Source: DASUNQ01 sp035536455 (lineage in GTDB: Bacteria; Acidobacteriota; Thermoanaerobaculia; Multivoradales; UBA5704). Taken from it: DNA of 64,000 nucleotides. Positions 35,134-41,440 of this stretch are shown here, piece after piece (the first letter of the stretch is position 1; each line of letters begins with the position of its first letter). Position numbers and translations under genes: made by a program. A model generated the notes under the pieces. It saw nothing but the letters and a program-made list of their open reading frames with translations. It did not search any database and was not told the origin of the DNA. The stretch is taken from the NCBI GenBank assembly GCA_035536455.1, contig DATLOC010000030.1, positions 16,498-80,497 of the forward strand, in the 5' to 3' direction.

Positions 35134-35905
35134 GGAATCGGTCGTGGGTATCGCAACTGACAAGGCCTTGTTTGGTTTGCGCCATGCCGGGTACTACATT
35201 GCAGGCGCGCGCGCGCGTGGCGACGAAGCCATTCAGTTTGTGCTCAGCGTTGGGCGCTCATTGGGCGAGCTGTACGTGCCGAAAGACTGCGACCCCGCCG
35301 CGCCAGTCATCCGCACCACCCCAACACGCGCGCGCCATGCAGCTCCGTTCGACCGACCTGAAGCTATCGGGTGGCATGGCGACTTCGCAACATACGAGGA
35401 TCGCCCGGAGCTCAGCCTGGTGTTTATCACTCGTGCCGATCCACGCGGCGGCGGCTATGGGGCGTGGCGGCTCGCCTCCGTCGCGCAAGTCATTGCAGCC
35501 CTAGGCGCAACAGATGACGGTCGTGCGGCGCTGGACTTGTTGAGCCGGGAAGCCCTCCCGTTCAGTTATGCCGATGGGGAGGCGCCGCGCAGGTTTCTCG
35601 TGGTTCAGCCTGGTCGGAAGGGGCGCCTGGGTCTTAGGTTCTACCTTCCTTCGATCCGCCGCGGCTGCATGGCCGAATACGGTGAGGTTCCGCCGCACGT
35701 CGCGGTCGCGCTCGCGGCTGTGGAGCACGCGAGCGATGCTGTCGCTGAAGTCGTGCCCACGCGGGAAGGGTCCTTGTTGATCACCAGCAACTGGTTCGCC
35801 TTGCACGACCGCGTTCGACAGACGATCAGCCGCACCCGCCCAAACCGCGAAGCGCTGCTATGCTTCGTCAGTCACCCGCGCGTCGGCGCTTTCGGTAACG
35901 TCTAA
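35099..35905 (+). CDS. 2OG-Fe(II) oxygenase, TauD-like (second)
   Basis: 268 residues from the ATG at 35099; an in-frame extension upstream into rdrB has no family sequence. The facial triad is His-Asp in IGWHGDFATYEDRPEL (~92-94) and His in SNWFALHDRVRQTI (~231), with Arg in SRTRPNREALL. It is clearly diverged from the oxygenase at 24398, so the two probably act on different positions or substrates. Its start lies 35 nt inside rdrB, which ties it to the RADAR pair rather than to a separate transcript. It is the last gene of the island. Confidence 0.82.
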   Translation: MSTNERAETSVRESVVGIATDKALFGLRHAGYYIAGARARGDEAIQFVLSVGRSLGELYVPKDCDPAAPVIRTTPTRARHAAPFDRPEAIGWHGDFATYEDRPELSLVFITRADPRGGGYGAWRLASVAQVIAALGATDDGRAALDLLSREALPFSYADGEAPRRFLVVQPGRKGRLGLRFYLPSIRRGCMAEYGEVPPHVAVALAAVEHASDAVAEVVPTREGSLLITSNWFALHDRVRQTISRTRPNREALLCFVSHPRVGAFGNV

Positions 35906-35907
35906 GC

Positions 35908-36030
35908 GCGTCTGCTCGCGACCTGATGGGCCTGCAGGCGGGCTTGCCGCCGCTCGACTTCTCGGGCCTGGAAGGAAGAGGAAAGAGTCGCTACTTCGTC
36001 GCCATCGAGGCTGCGCTGGGCCGGGGCTAA
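35908..36030 (+). pseudogene. 3' fragment of a Fic-family gene
   Basis: The reading frame ending in TAA at 36028-36030 encodes ARDLMGLQAGLPPLDFSGL, then GRGKSRYFVAIEAALGRG. This pattern matches the C-terminal region after the Fic (AMP-transferase) domain. Everything before it, including the catalytic HPFxxGN loop, is missing, and the fragment starts right where the island operon ends. I read it as an older gene cut by island insertion or rearrangement. Identification rests on ~40 residues. Confidence 0.5.
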
Positions 36031-36275
36031 GAGCCGATCACTTTGCTTTTCCGCGCGGTGATCGTGCGGACTCTCCGCACACACGGCGGGGGCTCGCATG
36101 TTTGACCTTTCCGGGCGTCGCGAGTTTGGAGGTTCGACTTCGCGACAGTCTTGCGGAGGGGCGCCCGGATCCCTTCGATGGCTGAAGAGGTTGCGACCGA
36201 GCGCAGGATCGCTCGGCGGCGCTTGCCGGGGTCCCGAAGGTACGGATTGGCCTCGATGAGTGTCGGACTCTTCAC
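36027..36275 (-). CDS. Small Fic-antitoxin-like protein
   Basis: 82 residues. The N-terminal half (TLIEANPYLRDPGKRRR, ILRSVATSSAIEGIRAP) contains SSAIEG, which fits the (S/T)xxxE(G/N) inhibitory helix motif that class I Fic antitoxins use to block the ATP site. The second half is unremarkable and basic. A codirectional Fic toxin gene does not follow; only a fragment on the opposite strand overlaps its end. It may therefore be an orphan antitoxin. 36276-36430 holds no gene. Confidence 0.5.
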   Translation of the reverse strand: MKSPTLIEANPYLRDPGKRRRAILRSVATSSAIEGIRAPLRKTVAKSNLQTRDARKGQTCEPPPCVRRVRTITARKSKVIGS

Positions 36276-36430
36276 ATGGAGATTCTATCAGGGGGGTGAC
36301 GCTAAGCCGGGGTTGCGAAGCCGTTCAAGGGCTTCCGATTTGCCCGCAACTTCCGGATAGCCCCTCGAGCGGCTCCCCGCGTATCTTCCGAGCGTGCGGC
36401 AACGGACATTCCGCACCCAAGGAGGACCGC

Positions 36431-36919
36431 ATGACTTCGTTCCGCGTCGTCGCCATCGACACTGCCATCGCCGAGTCGGTCCGCAGCACACTGCGGTCGC
36501 CGGGGTACGGGCACCCGGCCCACACCGAGATCGCCACGGGGTATGGCCCCTGCCGGCACTGCCTGCGCACGTTCCGCGTCGGCGCCGAGGCGCGCATCCT
36601 GTTCACTTACGACCCTTTCGAGGGCGTGGAAGAGCTGCCGCTGCCGGGGCCGGTCTTCGTTCACGCCGAGGCGTGCGAGCGCTACCCGGAGGACGGCGGC
36701 TTTCCCGGCGACCTGCGGCCGCACGCGCTGACGCTCAATGCCTACGCCCACGGCTGCCGGCTGCGGGCGCAGGAGTACGTGGTGGACGGCGCGGTGGACG
36801 CCGCGCTCGAGCGGCTCCTCGCCCGGCCCGAGATCGACTACGTCCACGTCCGCGACACCGCGGCGGGCTGCTACGACCTGCGCGTGGAGCGCGCGAGCGC
36901 GAACGGGCCTGTGCAGTAG
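36431..36919 (+). CDS. DUF1203 family protein
   Basis: 162 residues. The sequence fits DUF1203: YGPCRHCLRTFRVGAEARILFTYDPF near residues 38-63, PGPVFVHAEACERYP, a central LTLNAYA, and the C-terminal YVHVRDTAAGCYDLRVERA. Two Cys in PCRHCL and later Cys residues could bind metal. Function of the family is unknown. ATG start with GGAGG 6 nt upstream. GC content is back at the level of the surrounding chromosome. Confidence 0.85.
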   Translation: MTSFRVVAIDTAIAESVRSTLRSPGYGHPAHTEIATGYGPCRHCLRTFRVGAEARILFTYDPFEGVEELPLPGPVFVHAEACERYPEDGGFPGDLRPHALTLNAYAHGCRLRAQEYVVDGAVDAALERLLARPEIDYVHVRDTAAGCYDLRVERASANGPVQ

Positions 36920-36928
36920 CCGCAGCGG

Positions 36929-36934
36929 TAGACT
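36929..36934 (+). promoter_or_regulatory. -10-like box of the nucleotidyltransferase pair
   Basis: TAGACT ends 6 nt before the GTG at 36941. This supports that GTG over the in-frame ATG four codons later and suggests a leaderless message. Confidence 0.4.
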
Positions 36935-36940
36935 GCGGAA

Positions 36941-37420
36941 GTGCTCGGCCCCATGGACCCGGAGATTCTGGGGGCGCTCTTCCGCGCCCTCGCCGAGGAG
37001 CGCGTCCGCTACGTGCTGATCGGCGGATTGGCGGTCGGCGCCCTGGGTCTCTCGCGCGCGACTCGCGACGTCGATCTCTTTCTGGACCCGGAGCCGAGCA
37101 ACGTGGAGGCCGCGCGGCACGCGCTGGAGCGGGTGTTCTCCGATCCCGCGGTGGGCGAGATCACTCCCGCGGCGCTCGACGAGTACGGCCTCATCCGTTA
37201 CGGCCCGCCCGAGCACGATTTCGTGATCGACCTGACGACCCGTATCGGTGAGATGTTCCGTTTCGCGGACCTCGAGTGGCAGCCGATCGAGCTCTTCGGG
37301 GTGGCGGTGCCGGTGGCGACCGCGCGGACCTTGATTCGCATGAAGCGCGAAACCGTGCGCCCTCAGGATCGCGCCGACGTCCTGCGCTTGCGCGAGCGCT
37401 TCGGCATCGAGGAGGACTGA
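36941..37420 (+). CDS. Nucleotidyltransferase-fold protein (AbiEii/MNT-like)
   Basis: 159 residues. A Pol-beta-type fold: VRYVLIGGLAVGALGLSRATRDVDLFL carries the G(G) and the Asp pair (DVDLF) that bind Mg-NTP, with a third acidic residue in HDFVIDLTTR. Members with small partners act as toxins or antitoxins that add nucleotides to tRNA or proteins. It overlaps the next small gene (TGATG), which is the likely partner. Confidence 0.85.
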   Translation: MLGPMDPEILGALFRALAEERVRYVLIGGLAVGALGLSRATRDVDLFLDPEPSNVEAARHALERVFSDPAVGEITPAALDEYGLIRYGPPEHDFVIDLTTRIGEMFRFADLEWQPIELFGVAVPVATARTLIRMKRETVRPQDRADVLRLRERFGIEED

Positions 37421-37650
37421 TGCCCGTCTGGAAGTTCCGCACTCTCGAGGAGGCTGATGCGGCGCTCCCGGCCTCGCCGCCGGGCGAGGTCTCCCTGCGC
37501 ACGGCGCTGGTTCTCTCGTCGCTCGACGAAGCCGCGCGCCGGGGGGTTCGCATCTCGCAGCGAGGAGTCCACAAGTACCGCACCGTCGCCGAGGGCGAGG
37601 CCGACCGCGAGCGCTACGCTCTCGAGCAGCTGCGCGCTGCCGAGGACTAA
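37420..37650 (+). CDS. Small partner protein of the nucleotidyltransferase
   Basis: 76 residues (WKFRTLEEADAALPASPPGE, then a helical VLSSLDEAARRGVRISQRGV and EADRERYALEQLRAAED). It starts on the A of the upstream TGA, so it is translationally coupled. Small proteins beginning with this type of W-x-F-R-x-L-E-E-A segment commonly accompany nucleotidyltransferases in toxin-antitoxin-like pairs. Which of the two is the toxin is not decided by sequence. Confidence 0.75.
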   Translation: MPVWKFRTLEEADAALPASPPGEVSLRTALVLSSLDEAARRGVRISQRGVHKYRTVAEGEADRERYALEQLRAAED

Positions 37651-38198
37651 GCTCCTCCCTCCAGCCGGTACGCCCCGCCGTCCTTCGCCACGTCGAAGTC
37701 CCCCGAGCGCCCGCGCGGGATGGAGAGCGACCGCCAGCTCGCGCCCGCGAAGTGCTTAGCCAGGAAGACGATCTGGCCGACGTGGTAGGCGTAGTGGGAG
37801 AGCTGGCGCTGGATGGCTTCGACGACGGTGTGGGGCTCGCCGCGGATGGTGACGGAGCGCTCCAGGTCCTCCGGGGTGAGCGCGGCGATGGCGTCGAGGG
37901 TGACCGCCCAGCCTTCGTCCCAGCGCCGGGCGACGCTCGCGCGCGCCTCGCCTGCCTCGTCCTCGAACTCCAGGTCGCGCCCGCGCCAGGGCTTCTCGCC
38001 GTCGCTGGTCAGGAAGTCGGTCCAGCGCGAGCGCATGTTGCCGGCCATGTGCTTGACGACCAGCGCGATGCTGTTGGCCTCCGGGTCGAGGCGGCGGAAG
38101 AGCGCCGCATCGTCCACCTGCGCCATCGCCGCCTCGCCCAGCCCCTTGAGCTTGCGGAGCTGGCGCAGGACGTCGTCGAGGTAGTGCTTGCCGTCCAT
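37647..38198 (-). CDS. DUF1572/DinB-superfamily protein
   Basis: 183 residues, cytoplasmic, a four-helix-bundle DinB relative. The three likely metal-binding His are in ALVVKHMAGNMRSRW, EAIQRQLSHYAYHVGQIVFLAKHFAG. The family is common in soil bacteria and possibly includes bacillithiol-type or other thiol transferases; the function here is open. It is convergent with the small gene at 37420, overlapping by 4 nt. Confidence 0.88.
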   Translation of the reverse strand: MDGKHYLDDVLRQLRKLKGLGEAAMAQVDDAALFRRLDPEANSIALVVKHMAGNMRSRWTDFLTSDGEKPWRGRDLEFEDEAGEARASVARRWDEGWAVTLDAIAALTPEDLERSVTIRGEPHTVVEAIQRQLSHYAYHVGQIVFLAKHFAGASWRSLSIPRGRSGDFDVAKDGGAYRLEGGA

Positions 38199-38224
38199 CG
38201 TCGGGTCCTCCCGGGCGGAGGATA

Positions 38225-38241
38225 GCGAAGCTAAGCTTCGC
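38225..38241. promoter_or_regulatory. Short palindrome before the ABC exporter
   Basis: GCGAAGC-TAA-GCTTCGC, perfect 7-bp arms, between divergent genes and ending 4 nt before the ATG at 38246. It occupies the ribosome-binding position, so as RNA it could hide the start; as DNA it could be an operator. Confidence 0.35.
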
Positions 38242-38245
38242 GGCG

Positions 38246-39184
38246 ATGAGCGTCATCGAGGTCGAGGAGCTGGCGAAGGTCTACCGGGCGGGGAAGGGCG
38301 ACCCGGTGCGCGCGCTCGACGGCGTCTCCTTTTCCGTGCCCGCGGGGCAGATCTTCGGCCTCCTCGGCCCGAACGGCGCCGGCAAGTCGACGCTCATCAA
38401 GTGCCTGACGACGATCACCGCGCCCACCTCCGGGCGCGCGGTGGTGGGCGGCTTCGACGTCGTCCGCCGCCCGCTCGACGTGCGCCGCCAGATCGCCGTC
38501 GTGCTGCAGCAGGCCGCGGTCGAGACCATGCTCAGCGTCGAGGACAACCTCCTCGTCTACGCCTACCTCCACGGCATCGGCCGCCGCGAGGCGCGCAGCC
38601 GCCTGCGCGCCATCGTCGAGGAGTTCGACCTCGGCGACCTGCTCGCCGAGACCGTCCAGGACCTGAGCATCGGCACCAAGCGCCGCGTCCAGGTGGCGAA
38701 GATCTTCATGGTGGACGCGCCGGTCGTCTTCCTCGACGAGGCGACGACGGGCATGGACCCGCTGATGAAGCGGCGGGTCATGGAGCGCATCCGCGCCGAG
38801 GCGCGCGCCGGCCGCACGGTGCTGATCACGACGCAGATCCTGAGCGAGGCCGAGCAGCTCTGCGACACGATCATGATCATCGACCACGGCAGGAAGCTCG
38901 CCGCCGGCACGCTGCCGGAGCTGCGCCGCCTGGCCGAGCAGCTCTTCCGCGTCAGCCTGACCTTCGCCGAGATGAACGACGAGCTGGCGGCCCGCCTGGC
39001 CGGCCTCGAGGCCGTGGAGATGACGATCGACGGCCGGCAGGTCGAGCTGGTCTTCCGCGGCGAGGAGGCGGCGCTCTTGGAGCGCCTCGCCGACATCGCG
39101 CGCCTCGCCCCGATCACCGGCTTCGAGGTCCGCGGCGCCGATCTCGAGCAGGTCTTCGTGGCGCTCGTCGAGGAGAAGCGGTGA
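38246..39184 (+). CDS. ABC-2 exporter ATPase (DrrA-like)
   Basis: 312 residues. Walker A GPNGAGKSTLIK (~43), Q-loop QIAVVLQQAAV, signature LSIGTKRRVQVAK (Thr where the family has LSxGxxR/Q), Walker B APVVFLDEATTGMDP, and switch His replaced by Gln in VLITTQILSE. The switch position is normally His, so hydrolysis could be altered. The ~80-residue C-terminal domain is typical of DrrA/CcmA-type drug or polysaccharide exporters. The stop overlaps the permease start (GTGA). Confidence 0.9.
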   Translation: MSVIEVEELAKVYRAGKGDPVRALDGVSFSVPAGQIFGLLGPNGAGKSTLIKCLTTITAPTSGRAVVGGFDVVRRPLDVRRQIAVVLQQAAVETMLSVEDNLLVYAYLHGIGRREARSRLRAIVEEFDLGDLLAETVQDLSIGTKRRVQVAKIFMVDAPVVFLDEATTGMDPLMKRRVMERIRAEARAGRTVLITTQILSEAEQLCDTIMIIDHGRKLAAGTLPELRRLAEQLFRVSLTFAEMNDELAARLAGLEAVEMTIDGRQVELVFRGEEAALLERLADIARLAPITGFEVRGADLEQVFVALVEEKR

Positions 39185-39942
39185 ACGCCGTCGCCGCGGT
39201 CTTCTACCGCGACTTCCGGCAGCGCATCACCAACGTCGCCTGGCTCTTCTGGGACCTCTTCGTCCCGGTCGCCTACCTGGTGCTCTTCGGCACCGGCTTC
39301 GAGCGCGCCTTCGCCGGCAGCTTCGTCGTCGGCGGCGAGAGCGTGGGCTACGTGGCGTTCCTCCTCCCCGGGGTGATCGCGATGACCAGCTTCGGTGTGG
39401 CGATGAACACCTCGTGGGGCTTCTTCATGGACAAGGACTCGGGGATCTTCTACGAGCTCCTGACCTACCCGATCACCCGCGAGCAGCTCTTGATCGGCAA
39501 GATCTGCTTCAACGTGCTGCTCGCCGCGGCCGGGACGCTCCTGGTCGTCGCCGTCGCCGTGCTGGCGCTGGGGGTCGAGGTGCGCTGGGGCGCGCTCCCC
39601 CTCACCTTCCTCGCCCTCGCCATGACCACCGCCGGGTGGTTCTTCCTGTTCAGCATCGTCGCGGTGCGCATGCGCCGGCTGGACACCTTCAACACCTTGA
39701 CCAGCGCCGCCTACATCGTCCTGATGTTCATCAGCACGATGTTCTACCCCTTGGAGCAGCAGCCGGCCTGGTTCCGCGGCGCGGCCCTGCTCAACCCGAT
39801 GACCTGGCAGGTGGACGTCCTGCGCCACACCCTGCTGGGCGTCGGCGCCGCCGCCACGGTGCTCCTCGAAGCCCTGGCGTTCGGCGCCTTCACCCTCGTC
39901 TGCCTCTACTTCGCCGTGCGCGCCCTTAACCGGGCGGCGTGA
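39181..39942 (+). CDS. ABC-2 type permease
   Basis: 253 residues, GTG start overlapping the ATPase stop. Six membrane segments in the ABC-2 layout: an amphipathic N-terminal helix (FYRDFRQRI), LFWDLFVPVAYLVLF, VAFLLPGVIAMTSFG, a cytoplasmic YELLTYPITREQLLIGK coupling region, three central helices, and a final one after the conserved NPMTWQVDVLRH. Forms a dimer with two copies of the ATPase to export an unknown substrate. It overlaps the convergent SRPBCC gene by 17 nt. Confidence 0.92.
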   Translation: MNAVAAVFYRDFRQRITNVAWLFWDLFVPVAYLVLFGTGFERAFAGSFVVGGESVGYVAFLLPGVIAMTSFGVAMNTSWGFFMDKDSGIFYELLTYPITREQLLIGKICFNVLLAAAGTLLVVAVAVLALGVEVRWGALPLTFLALAMTTAGWFFLFSIVAVRMRRLDTFNTLTSAAYIVLMFISTMFYPLEQQPAWFRGAALLNPMTWQVDVLRHTLLGVGAAATVLLEALAFGAFTLVCLYFAVRALNRAA

Positions 39943-40726
39943 AGTGCGCTGCCATCCAGTCTCGCCAGGCCGGCTGCTCGCGGGCGGCGACCGCCTGCGC
40001 CCCGTCGCCGTAGAGGTAGGCGTGGAAGTAGGTCATGACCCCGGGGCAGGCGAAGACGCTGACCAGGGCGACGCCGGGGGCCGGCGTGTCGGTGCGCAGC
40101 AAGAGCTTGTGCTCGCCGACCTCTTCGACGACGCCGGCGAGCGCCGGGGCGTCCCCGCCGGCAGCCGCCCGCTGGCCCTCCGCCGCGCCGGTCAGGCCGA
40201 GCGCGCCGCGCAGCGCCGCCCAGGCCTCGTCGAGGGGCAGGGAGCTGCCGCCGGAGACCGAGATCGGGACGCAGCGCTGGCCGGGGAAGTGGGTCAGGTA
40301 GAGCTTCAGGATCTGCAGGTAGGACGCCCAGCCGGTCTTCATGCTGTCGAGCTGGTCGTCCCAGTCGGCCCGGTCGGTGAAGAGGCTGGTCACCAGCCGC
40401 ACGACGCAGATGCCGCCGCCGCGCGCCTCGACGAGGTGCTCGGTGGCGAGCGGCGGCGCGCCCGGCATCCAGTTCTCCGCTTCGAAGACGACCCGGCGGG
40501 GCGGGTCCCACACCGTGACGGTCCCCTTGGCGTCCATCTCCGGCCCCTCGCCGAAGTGGGAGACGGACTCGCCCCCCTCCCGCTCCTCGACCTCGGTGGG
40601 GACGAACCAGGCGGTGATGCCGGGGCCGGTGGCGATCGCCTGCCAGACCTCCTCGGGGGTGCCGGGGACCCCGACCTCCACGGCGACGGAGCGCATCGTG
40701 GGCGCTGCTTCCTTGACTGTGGTCAT
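39926..40726 (-). CDS. SRPBCC (AHSA1-like) domain protein
   Basis: 266 residues from the ATG at 40726, with AAGGAGAGG upstream. The N-terminal ~150 residues match the AHSA1/START-like fold: VEVGVPGTPEEVWQAIATGP, TAWFVPTEVEE, KGTVTVWDPPRRVVFEAENW, and SMKTGWASYLQILKLYLTHFPG. About 110 further residues form a second, Ala-rich domain. Proteins of this type following an ArsR regulator are common pairs. The ATGA overlap with the regulator gene supports one transcript. Confidence 0.87.
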   Translation of the reverse strand: MTTVKEAAPTMRSVAVEVGVPGTPEEVWQAIATGPGITAWFVPTEVEEREGGESVSHFGEGPEMDAKGTVTVWDPPRRVVFEAENWMPGAPPLATEHLVEARGGGICVVRLVTSLFTDRADWDDQLDSMKTGWASYLQILKLYLTHFPGQRCVPISVSGGSSLPLDEAWAALRGALGLTGAAEGQRAAAGGDAPALAGVVEEVGEHKLLLRTDTPAPGVALVSVFACPGVMTYFHAYLYGDGAQAVAAREQPAWRDWMAAHFTPPG

Positions 40727-41325
40727 GACCTCTCCTTCGGTTCGGACGGGTTGGGTAAAGGGTGAGCGGCCACCACGAGGCGGTGCCGGCGCCCGCCGGG
40801 CGCCGCGGCGTCGTGGTAGCGCGCGACGAGCTTGGTGACGGCGGCCGCCAGCTCCTCGGTGAAGGCGGCGCGGTCGGCCGCCGAGCGGAAGCGGACCTCG
40901 GCGTCGAGCGCCAGGGTCGGCAGGCGCTTGCCCGCCGCGTCGGCCCGGCGCACCAGAGTCCCGACCTCGCGCACGATGCGCGCCGCCAGGGCGACGAGGT
41001 AGCGGGCCGAGAGGCGGTCGGCGATCCGGCCGGGGTCGGTGGCCGAGGCGCCGAGCGCTGCGGGGGAGACGACGTAGGAGGCGGCGGTGGCGACCAGGAT
41101 CCGCTCGGTCAGCCCGCCCCAGCGGCGCTCCTCGGCGACGTGGACGAGGCCGTGGGCCTCGAGGGCGTGCAGGTGGTAGTTGACCTTCTGGCGCGCCAGC
41201 CCCACCCGCGCCGCGAGGGTGGACGCCGACCCCGGCTCGGCCAGCGCGGCGAGCAGCCGCGACCGCACGGGGTCCAGGGCCACCACCGCGGCGGCCGGGT
41301 CCTCGATGACTTCGACGGCGAGCAT
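40723..41325 (-). CDS. ArsR-family transcriptional regulator
   Basis: 200 residues. Winged helix-turn-helix in residues ~10-75 (VRSRLLAALAEPGSASTLAARV, RQKVNYHLHALEAHGLVHVAEERRWGG, as separate helices), no metal-site cysteines. The C-terminal half resembles helix-turn-helix_20-type regulators. It is first in a two-gene operon with the SRPBCC gene and probably represses itself: TTGACAA-n6-TTGTCAA covers its -35 box. The -10 box ends 6 nt before the ATG, so the mRNA is probably leaderless. Confidence 0.88.
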   Translation of the reverse strand: MLAVEVIEDPAAAVVALDPVRSRLLAALAEPGSASTLAARVGLARQKVNYHLHALEAHGLVHVAEERRWGGLTERILVATAASYVVSPAALGASATDPGRIADRLSARYLVALAARIVREVGTLVRRADAAGKRLPTLALDAEVRFRSAADRAAFTEELAAAVTKLVARYHDAAAPGGRRHRLVVAAHPLPNPSEPKERS

Positions 41326-41331
41326 GCGGGG

Positions 41332-41360
41332 ATTCCACCATTGACAAACATTCTTGTCAA
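41332..41360 (-). promoter_or_regulatory. Promoter and operator of the ArsR-SRPBCC operon
   Basis: On the minus strand: TTGACA (41360-41355), a 17-nt spacer, TGGAAT (41337-41332), then 6 nt to the ATG. The perfect inverted repeat TTGACAA/TTGTCAA (41341-41347 and 41354-41360) covers the -35 and spacer, where a bound repressor would block RNA polymerase. This is the clearest promoter-operator in the window. Confidence 0.75.
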
Positions 41361-41440
41361 GGGCGGGCCCGAGCCTCTACGGCCCGCCGGCCGGCGCTCC
41401 GCCCGAGTTGTGACAGTATTTCGCGTAAAAGGAGACCAAC

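Larger units (their letters stand above)
23219..35905 (+). other. Accessory island: RADAR pair inside an eight-gene coupled operon
   Basis: Eight plus-strand genes run without a break. Junctions are overlaps of 10, 23, 4, 4 and 35 nt plus two short gaps (4 and 36 nt). Base composition is visibly less GC-rich than both flanks and third positions are less biased, which suggests horizontal acquisition. Order: GRDP-like, methyltransferase, 2OG oxygenase, UvrA-like, methyltransferase, RdrA, RdrB, 2OG oxygenase. The right edge abuts a Fic-gene fragment. No integrase, terminal repeat or att site was found at either edge. Confidence 0.85.

Noticed and set aside
22978..36100. RADAR island as a transposon or integrative element with defined ends
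   Set aside because: I looked for terminal inverted repeats of the GGTAGTGG type, a target duplication, an integrase and a tRNA at both edges and found none.
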